This document shows, in pieces, positions 58,069 to 64,000 of a DNA stretch of 64,000 nt. The notes beneath the pieces were generated by a model. It saw only the letters and a list, made by a program, of their open reading frames with translations. It did no database searches and was not told the origin of the DNA. The position numbers were made by a program, and so were the translations under genes. Position 1 is the stretch's first letter, and every line of letters starts with the position of its first letter. Where the stretch lies: positions 62,001-126,000 of the forward strand of contig NZ_QBJD02000005.1 of the NCBI RefSeq assembly GCF_003057745.1. The letters are read 5' to 3'. This stretch comes from Enterobacter sp. RIT418. GTDB lineage: Bacteria > Pseudomonadota > Gammaproteobacteria > Enterobacterales > Enterobacteriaceae.

Positions 58069-60158
58069 GCTTTGCCTCCGATCAGATAGGTCATGCGCAC
58101 GTTGCGCTGGGTATTGAGCTCCTGGCTGGACAGTACCGCCAGCTGCGGGAAGATGCGGCGCAAATAGCGCGACAGCATCAGTCGCAGGGCAGGGTTTACC
58201 AGCAGCACCGGCGGCGCGCCCAGCCCTTCCTGGTGCAGCAGCGCTTTTTCCGTCTCCTTCATCAGGTTCTCCGCAATGCCCGGCTCAATGGCGCTGCCGC
58301 TCTGGGTGGCTTGCACCAGCAGCTGCTCAAGAGACAGATCGAGGCCAATCAGCTGAATGTCGTCCTCGCCCGGGAACCACTGCTGGGTAATGGCGCGGGA
58401 CAGGCGGGCGCGCACGCGTGCGGTCAGCTCGTCGGCGTCGCTCTGGGCGGTGGCAAATTCGGCCAGCGTATCGATGATAGTGCGCATATCGCGGATCGGC
58501 ACGCGCTCGGAAAGCAGGTTTTGCAGCACCTTGTGCAGCGTGGTCAGGCTGATAACCGCCGGGATCAGGTCCTCAATCAGCTTCGGCGACTGTTTGGCAA
58601 TCTGGTCGAGCAACTGCTGCGCTTCCTGACGGCCGAACAGCTCGTCCGTGTGGGTGCTAATCAGATGATTAAGGTGGGTTGCCACCACGGAGCTTGGATC
58701 AACCACCGTATAGCCCAGCGTCTGCGCCAGCTCGCGGTGAACTTCATCAATCCACAGCGCCGGAAGGCCAAAGGTCGGCTCCGTACACGGCGTGCCGGGC
58801 ACTTCACCCTCCGCGCAGCCGGGGTTGATCGCCATCCAGCGATCGGGCTGAACCTCGCCCTGGCCCACCGTTACCCCTTTGAGCAAGATGCGGTAGTGCG
58901 TCGGCGCCAGGTCGAGGTTATCGCGAATGTGCACGGCAGGGGGCAGGAAGCCCATCTGCTGGGCAAATTTCTTGCGGATGCCGCGCACGCGCGTCAGGAG
59001 CTGGCCCTGCTGCTCATGGTCCACCATGGGGATCAGGCGGTAGCCCACTTCCAGGCCCAGCGTATCCTCCATCTGCACGTCGGACCACGTGGCTTCGTGA
59101 ACCTGCGCCACCTCGGCGTCGGCTGCGTCGGCATCGGCGTGAACCGCACCCGGCTTCTTCGTTTCCCCTTCGCGCCCGCGCAGCCACCAGGCGGTGCCCA
59201 GCAGCGCGGCGGTGAACAGCAGAAACACAAAGTTTGGCATTCCGGGGATCAGGCCCAGCAGGCCGATCACGCCCGCGGCCAGCACCACCACGCGCGGGGA
59301 GGTGAACAGCTGGCCCACCATCTGCTCGCCCACGTCCTGGTCGTTCGCCACGCGGGTGACCACCACGCCCGCCGCGGTCGAAATCACCAGCCCCGGGATC
59401 TGCGCCACCAGGCCATCGCCGATGGTCAGCAGGGTATAGGTCTCACCGGCCATGCTGGCGGTCATGTCGTGCTGCATCACGCCGATGACCAGGCCGCCGA
59501 TAATATTGATGGCCATGATCAGCAGCCCGGCAATGGCATCGCCGCGCACGAACTTGCTGGCACCGTCCATCGAGCCGTAGAAATCGGCCTCCTGGGTCAC
59601 CTCTTTACGACGACGCTTCGCCTCTTCTTCACCGATTAAGCCGGCGTTCAGGTCGGCGTCGATCGCCATCTGCTTGCCCGGCATCCCGTCGAGCGAGAAG
59701 CGCGCGCCCACCTCTGCGATACGCCCCGCGCCCTTGGTGATCACCATAAAGTTAATGATGATCAGAATCACGAACACGATGATGCCGATGGCAAAGTTGC
59801 CGCCTACCAGGAAGTGGCCAAAGGCCTCAACCACCCGGCCCGCCGCTTCCGGGCCGGTATGGCCGTTCAACAGGATCACGCGCGTGGAAGCAACGTTAAG
59901 CGCCAGGCGCAGCAGCGTCGAGAACAGCAGCACCGTCGGAAACGCCGAAAACTCCAGCGTGTTCTGGGTGAACATGGCGACCAGCAAAATCATGATCGAC
60001 AGGACGATATTGAAGGTAAACAGCAAATCCAGCACAAACGCAGGCAGCGGCAGGATCATCATCGCAAGGATGGTCATGATCAGCACCGGGCCGGCCAGCA
60101 CCTGCCACTGGGTTTCCTTCATGTTGGGTAAACGTAATCGGGTGGCGATATTGGCCAT
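58065..60158 (-). CDS. flhA: Flagellar type III export gate protein FlhA
   Basis: A 697-residue protein: about eight membrane helices in residues 1-330, including the FHIPEP-type block FGHFLVGGNFAIGIIVFVIL region and GARFSLDGMPGKQMAIDADL (around 150-170), then a large cytoplasmic domain that docks chaperone-substrate complexes. I chose the ATG at 60158, which overlaps the flhB stop as TGATG, over a GTG one codon upstream. The linker (about 330-360) is rich in Ala and Asp and differs from E. coli. Confidence 0.96.
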   Translation of the reverse strand: MANIATRLRLPNMKETQWQVLAGPVLIMTILAMMILPLPAFVLDLLFTFNIVLSIMILLVAMFTQNTLEFSAFPTVLLFSTLLRLALNVASTRVILLNGHTGPEAAGRVVEAFGHFLVGGNFAIGIIVFVILIIINFMVITKGAGRIAEVGARFSLDGMPGKQMAIDADLNAGLIGEEEAKRRRKEVTQEADFYGSMDGASKFVRGDAIAGLLIMAINIIGGLVIGVMQHDMTASMAGETYTLLTIGDGLVAQIPGLVISTAAGVVVTRVANDQDVGEQMVGQLFTSPRVVVLAAGVIGLLGLIPGMPNFVFLLFTAALLGTAWWLRGREGETKKPGAVHADADAADAEVAQVHEATWSDVQMEDTLGLEVGYRLIPMVDHEQQGQLLTRVRGIRKKFAQQMGFLPPAVHIRDNLDLAPTHYRILLKGVTVGQGEVQPDRWMAINPGCAEGEVPGTPCTEPTFGLPALWIDEVHRELAQTLGYTVVDPSSVVATHLNHLISTHTDELFGRQEAQQLLDQIAKQSPKLIEDLIPAVISLTTLHKVLQNLLSERVPIRDMRTIIDTLAEFATAQSDADELTARVRARLSRAITQQWFPGEDDIQLIGLDLSLEQLLVQATQSGSAIEPGIAENLMKETEKALLHQEGLGAPPVLLVNPALRLMLSRYLRRIFPQLAVLSSQELNTQRNVRMTYLIGGKA

Positions 60159-61303
60159 CACTCTCTACTCTCTTGTGCAAAATCCATCCCCGCCGGAACG
60201 GGGAGATCTTTAGGTGTCAGCGGACGCGAGCCGTAGCCTTTGCGCCAGCGCTTCAGGCCATAAACCCAGGCCAGCACTTCCGCGACCGCGCTATACAGCT
60301 CGGCGGGAACCGGTGCGCCGGGTTCACAATGGCGATACAGGGCGCGCGCCAGCGGCGGCGCCTCAAGCATAGGGACCCGGTGCTCTTCGGCCAGCTCGCG
60401 GATGCGCAGCGCGATCGGACCGCTGCCGCGTGCCACCACGAGCGGCGCGCCCATCGCGCCTTCCTGGTACTTCAGGGCCACCGAAAAGTGGGTCGGGTTA
60501 TTCACCACCACGTCGGCGGTGGGGACGTCGGTCATCATTCTCTGCTGCGCCATCTGGCGCTGCAGCTGGCGGATACGCCCTTTGATCTGCGGGTCGCCTT
60601 CCTGGTTTTTAAATTCGTCTTTGATTTCCTTCATGCTCATGCGCATCTTCTTGACGTTGCTCCAGAGCTGGTAAACCACGTCGAAGGCCACCATCGGGAT
60701 CAGCGATAAAATAATGACCAGCATGCAGCCGAGGAGCAGGGCGCTAATGTCGACCAGCGCCATCCCCAGCGGCTCAAACATCAGGCTGATAAAACGGCTC
60801 TTGTTGAGCCACAAAAACAGCCCGCCGCCCGTGACCGCCAGCAACACCTTCAAAATGCTTTTCACCATCTCGGAAACCATTTGCGCGGAAAGCAGGCGCT
60901 TGATGCCCTTCAGGGGGTTTAGCTTTTTAAGGTCAAACTTGATGGCCCTGGCGGTCATGTTCAGGCCGCCAATGATTGACGGCGTTACCACGGCGGTCAG
61001 AAACAGCCCGCCCACGAACGGCAGGATCGCCAGAAAGGCCATGCCCAGCAGCGAGCCCGCGTGGTGCAGCATCTGCTGCGGGTCGCTGACCAGCAGCCTG
61101 TCGAACGTCAAACCGTTGTGCAGCAGCTGCTGCAGCTTGTTCGCCAGATAGCTCCCGCCGATCAGGAGCAGCCCCCAGCCCGCCAGCAGCATGGAAAGGC
61201 TGGTCAGCTCGCGCGAACGGGGAACCTGTCCCTCTTCTCGCGCCTTTTGCTTTCGGTGGGGCGTGGGGTCTTCCGTTTTTTCGCTGTCGTTTTCTTCTGA
61301 CAT
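60158..61303 (-). CDS. flhB: Flagellar type III export protein FlhB
   Basis: A 381-residue protein with four membrane helices and a cytoplasmic C-terminal domain. The autocleavage motif NPTH lies in VVNNPTHFSVALKY (about residue 269), and cleavage there switches export from rod/hook to filament substrates. Length is one less than E. coli. The gap from cheZ is only 18 bases, so transcription from the che operon is likely. Confidence 0.96.
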   Translation of the reverse strand: MSEENDSEKTEDPTPHRKQKAREEGQVPRSRELTSLSMLLAGWGLLLIGGSYLANKLQQLLHNGLTFDRLLVSDPQQMLHHAGSLLGMAFLAILPFVGGLFLTAVVTPSIIGGLNMTARAIKFDLKKLNPLKGIKRLLSAQMVSEMVKSILKVLLAVTGGGLFLWLNKSRFISLMFEPLGMALVDISALLLGCMLVIILSLIPMVAFDVVYQLWSNVKKMRMSMKEIKDEFKNQEGDPQIKGRIRQLQRQMAQQRMMTDVPTADVVVNNPTHFSVALKYQEGAMGAPLVVARGSGPIALRIRELAEEHRVPMLEAPPLARALYRHCEPGAPVPAELYSAVAEVLAWVYGLKRWRKGYGSRPLTPKDLPVPAGMDFAQESRE

Positions 61304-61321
61304 GGCATTAGCCCGGCATGA

Positions 61322-61960
61322 TTAAAAGCCGAGAGACTCCAGCAGGTCGTCCACCTGCTCCTGAGAGGCGACGATCCCCTTCACGCTGGCGTCAATTTGT
61401 GGCCCGTTTTTGAGGTGCGCGTCATCGTTCTGCGCGTCCACCGCGCGTTCGCCCATGTTCTCCACCAGCACGCTGATCAGCTCTTCTTCCACCGTGGCGA
61501 TCACCTGCATCAGGCTTTGCAGCACCTGGCCGGTCAAATCCTGAAAATCCTGCGCCATCATGATTTCGGTCAGCTGGCGGTTGGTTTGCTGGGTCATTTC
61601 AGGCACTTCGTGCAGAAAGCTGCGGGTGTCCTTAACCAGCGCTTTTGCATCCTCCAGAGGCTGCGGGTTTTCGAACCAGGCGTCCCAGCGCTCGGTCAGC
61701 TGCGTGGCGTTCTCGCTCAGGCTCTCCTGCAGCGGGCGTGCCGCTTCTACGCTGGTCAAGGCGCGATCGGCGGCCTGCGACGTTTTGCCAACCACGTAGT
61801 TCAGGCGGTCGCGGGTGTTGGGAAACGCATCGGCCACTTCCTTCAGCGCCTGCTCCAGCCCAAGGTTGGCCATGCTGTCGCGCAGCAGGCGGGTAAGGTG
61901 ACCGATGCGGGAGAAGATCTCTTTGGCGTTATCCGCCTGCAGGTTTAACGGCGTGCTCAT
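61322..61960 (-). CDS. cheZ: Chemotaxis phosphatase CheZ
   Basis: A 212-residue helical protein that dephosphorylates CheY-P. The active-site helix carries AQDFQDLTGQVLQSLM (catalytic Gln region), and the extreme C-terminal VDDLLESLGF binds CheY. It lies two bases after cheY. Confidence 0.95.
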   Translation of the reverse strand: MSTPLNLQADNAKEIFSRIGHLTRLLRDSMANLGLEQALKEVADAFPNTRDRLNYVVGKTSQAADRALTSVEAARPLQESLSENATQLTERWDAWFENPQPLEDAKALVKDTRSFLHEVPEMTQQTNRQLTEIMMAQDFQDLTGQVLQSLMQVIATVEEELISVLVENMGERAVDAQNDDAHLKNGPQIDASVKGIVASQEQVDDLLESLGF

Positions 61961-61962
61961 GA

Positions 61963-62352
61963 TTATTGCCCGAGTTTTTCAAAGATTTTGCCGAGCTTTT
62001 CTTCCAGCGTCGCGGCGGTGAAAGGCTTGACGATGTAGCCGTTAGCGCCCGCCTGCGCGGCGGCGATGATGTTCTCTTTCTTCGCTTCGGCGGTAACCAT
62101 CAGCACCGGCAATTTTGCCATTGCCGCATCGGTGCGGATGGTTTTGAGCAGCTCCAGGCCGTCGACGTTCGGCATATTCCAGTCGCTGACCACGAAGTCA
62201 AAATCGCTGCCGCGCAGCTTGTTCAGCGCGTCCTGGCCGTCTTCCGCTTCGTCAACGTTCTTGTAGCCCAGATCGTTCAGCAGGTTTCGTACGATGCGCC
62301 GCATGGTGGCGAAATCATCCACCACCAGAAAACGCATATTTTTATCCGACAT
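61963..62352 (-). CDS. cheY: Chemotaxis response regulator CheY
   Basis: A 129-residue single-domain receiver. The acidic pair is in [12 protein letters not shown], the phosphorylated Asp in [16 protein letters not shown], the switch Thr in MVTAEAKK and the Lys in GYIVKPF. CheY-P binds the flagellar motor switch to cause tumbling. Confidence 0.97.
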   Translation of the reverse strand: MSDKNMRFLVVDDFATMRRIVRNLLNDLGYKNVDEAEDGQDALNKLRGSDFDFVVSDWNMPNVDGLELLKTIRTDAAMAKLPVLMVTAEAKKENIIAAAQAGANGYIVKPFTAATLEEKLGKIFEKLGQ

Positions 62353-62364
62353 GGGTAAATCTCC

Positions 62365-63420
62365 TTAACGTCGTGAGTCGGTTTTAGGGGAACTTTTATA
62401 AGCAAAACTGTCCAGCAGGCACTGGCTGATATCGCCAAGATCGACGACCTTTTTCGCCGCGCCGAGCGCAATCGCCTCGCGGGGCATGCCGAAGACCACG
62501 CAGGTGGCCTCGCTCTGCGCGAGCGTGAACGCCCCGGTCTGACGAAGATGCAGCAGGCCGCGCGCGCCGTCGCCGCCCATTCCGGTCAGGATCGCCGCGC
62601 TGGCGTGCCGGCTGGCCTGGCGGGCCACCGAGTCGAACAGCACATCGACGGAGGGGCGGTGGCGGTTAACCGCAGGCGCATCGCTGAGCCTGATCCGGTA
62701 GCCGCTGTCCTGGCCGATGATCTCCATATGGCGATCGCCGGGCGCGATCAGGGCAGTCCCCGGCAGCACCGGCTCGCCGTCCTGCGCTTCGCGCACGGCA
62801 ATCTGGCACAGCGAGTCAAGCCGCTGGGCGAAGGAGTAGGTAAACCCGGCGGGCATGTGCTGGGCGATCACGATCCCCGGCGTGCTGACCGGAAGCGGCA
62901 TCAGGACCTGGCGCAGCGCCTCCGTTCCGCCCGTGGACGAACCAATGGCGATAATGCTTTGCTGACGCACCCTAATCCCGGCGAGCAGCGGCCTGGCGGT
63001 TGGCGCAGGCGGCGTTAGCCTGGCGCGCGCGGCGATGCGGATTTTCTCAATCACCAGCTGGCTCCAGCGCGCGATATTGTCCTCCTCGCGGTGCTCCGGC
63101 TTCGGCACAAAGTCCACCGCGCCGTGCTCCAGCGCCCGCAGGGTCGCCGCGGAGCCGCGGGTGGTCAGGGAGGAGATCATCACTACCGGCATCGGGCGCA
63201 GGCGCATCAGCCGGGAAAGAAACTCCAGCCCGTCCATGCGCGGCATGTCGATATCCAGCGTCAGGACGTCCGGGTTAAGCTGTTTGATCAGCTCGCGTGC
63301 GATAAACGCGTCCGGCGCGGTTCCCACCATTTCCATATCGGGCTGCTGATTCACCACCGCGCTCAGCATGTTGCGCATCAGGGCTGAATCATCTACCGCC
63401 AGCACGCGAATCGGGCTCAC
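62365..63420 (-). CDS. cheB: Chemotaxis methylesterase CheB
   Basis: A 351-residue response regulator: receiver domain ([11 protein letters not shown]; phospho-Asp in [16 protein letters not shown]), linker, and C-terminal methylesterase with the catalytic Ser in [12 protein letters not shown], His in [10 protein letters not shown] and Asp in [10 protein letters not shown]. It demethylates chemoreceptors, opposing CheR. It overlaps cheR by four bases. Confidence 0.97.
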   Translation of the reverse strand: MSPIRVLAVDDSALMRNMLSAVVNQQPDMEMVGTAPDAFIARELIKQLNPDVLTLDIDMPRMDGLEFLSRLMRLRPMPVVMISSLTTRGSAATLRALEHGAVDFVPKPEHREEDNIARWSQLVIEKIRIAARARLTPPAPTARPLLAGIRVRQQSIIAIGSSTGGTEALRQVLMPLPVSTPGIVIAQHMPAGFTYSFAQRLDSLCQIAVREAQDGEPVLPGTALIAPGDRHMEIIGQDSGYRIRLSDAPAVNRHRPSVDVLFDSVARQASRHASAAILTGMGGDGARGLLHLRQTGAFTLAQSEATCVVFGMPREAIALGAAKKVVDLGDISQCLLDSFAYKSSPKTDSRR

Positions 63421-64000
63421 CGTGTTGTCTCCGTCAGTTCATAAACCGACTGGCCGCGCAGGCGCAGCGGAATATGTGAATGGTTAAAATGTTCCGAATG
63501 GCCGACAAACAGCAAGCCTCCGGGCTTAAGCAGGCGGGCAAAACGCTGCAGCAGGCGCTGCTGCGTAGGCGCATCGAAATAAATCATCACGTTGCGGCAG
63601 AAAATGGCGTCGAACGGGCCGGGAACGGACCACTTCTCATCCAGCAGATTGAGCTGCTGATAGTGAATGGCGGAGAGCAGCTCGCGCTTCGCCTTGACCA
63701 TCTCGCTGTTATCCCCCGCGCCGCGCAGAAACCAGGCCCGCTTTTGCGCCAGCGTCAGCGCGTCCAGATCGCTCAGGCGGTAGACGCCCGCTTCCGCTTT
63801 GGTCAGCACCTCGGTGTCGATATCCGAGGCCCAGACGCGCGGCCCCGAAAGGGACGGGCCCAGCGCCTCGTCCAGCGTCATGGCAATCGAGCACGGCTCT
63901 TCACCCGTCGACGCGGCGGTACACCAGACGCGATAGCCGCTGCCGCGCGGGCGGGCGTGCTGGGCGAGGATCGGAAAGTGGTACGACTCGCGGAAAAACG
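63417..64000 (-). CDS. cheR: Chemotaxis protein methyltransferase CheR, C-terminal part
   Basis: The gene runs off the end of the window; about 194 C-terminal residues are present, reading [17 protein letters not shown] at the edge. [16 protein letters not shown] is SAM motif I and [14 protein letters not shown] a later family block. It methylates chemoreceptor glutamates. Apparent starts inside the window (such as 63881) are internal Met residues, because the frame and the similarity continue upstream. Confidence 0.95.
   Translation of the reverse strand, partial: FFRESYHFPILAQHARPRGSGYRVWCTAASTGEEPCSIAMTLDEALGPSLSGPRVWASDIDTEVLTKAEAGVYRLSDLDALTLAQKRAWFLRGAGDNSEMVKAKRELLSAIHYQQLNLLDEKWSVPGPFDAIFCRNVMIYFDAPTQQRLLQRFARLLKPGGLLFVGHSEHFNHSHIPLRLRGQSVYELTETTR

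Noticed and set aside
58233..59639. 468-residue open frame opposite flhA
   Set aside because: Very rich in His, Gln, Arg and Gly, the usual look of an antisense shadow; flhA is unambiguous.

Overview
The window is a piece of an enterobacterial chromosome, most like Enterobacter, Lelliottia or Leclercia (genus assignment is inference). The core proteins closely resemble E. coli and Salmonella proteins, and the order wcaM - gnu - galF - O-antigen genes - gnd - ugd - uge - wzz - his operon is the classic enterobacterial arrangement. The uge gene beside ugd resembles Klebsiella/Enterobacter. The core looks GC-rich, while the O-antigen genes (about 3.0-14.4 kb) are strongly AT-rich, as expected for a transferred serotype cassette.

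Layout. 1-2.7 kb: end of the colanic acid cluster (wcaM), gnu and galF. 2.7-14.4 kb: JUMPStart/ops leader, then a sialic-acid O-antigen operon: neuD, neuB, neuA, neuC, a sialyltransferase, wzx, wzy, two GT2-type glycosyltransferases, an FAD-dependent Glf-like protein and galE. 14.5-21.7 kb: gnd, an rfbBA pair without rfbCD, ugd, uge (minus strand), wzzB. 21.7-28.9 kb: hisLGDCBHAFI on the minus strand, with leader peptide and attenuator. 29-37.7 kb: yeeZ, yeeY, plaP, sbcB, dacD, sbmC, yeeA, tmaR. 37.8-54.4 kb: a region punctuated by four near-identical tRNA-Asn genes, holding yeeO, an M24 peptidase, amn, shiA, erfK, nac, cbl and then an accessory block. 54.5-57.6 kb: mtfA, a DUF1090 protein, a small exported S74-domain protein and a methyltransferase. 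57.7-64 kb: flhE, flhA, flhB, cheZ, cheY, cheB and the 3' part of cheR, all on the minus strand.

How genes work together. NeuC, NeuB and NeuA should make CMP-Neu5Ac from UDP-GlcNAc. NeuD and the esterase half of NeuA would tune O-acetylation. Gnu can supply GalNAc-PP-undecaprenol after WecA. Three glycosyltransferases, a flippase (wzx), a polymerase (wzy) and a chain-length regulator (wzzB) suggest a Wzx/Wzy O-antigen with a repeat of about four sugars including sialic acid.

The most interesting accessory region lies between cbl and the fourth tRNA-Asn (48.1-54.3 kb). It holds a UshA-like 5'-nucleotidase, a double-zinc-ribbon protein with an apparent N-terminal frameshift, and an arylsulfate sulfotransferase without a signal peptide. 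Just upstream of the sulfotransferase, on the same strand, is a holin plus M15 endopeptidase pair. That arrangement resembles type 10 (holin/endolysin) secretion, and I propose it as a candidate undescribed export unit; it is a hypothesis from layout only.
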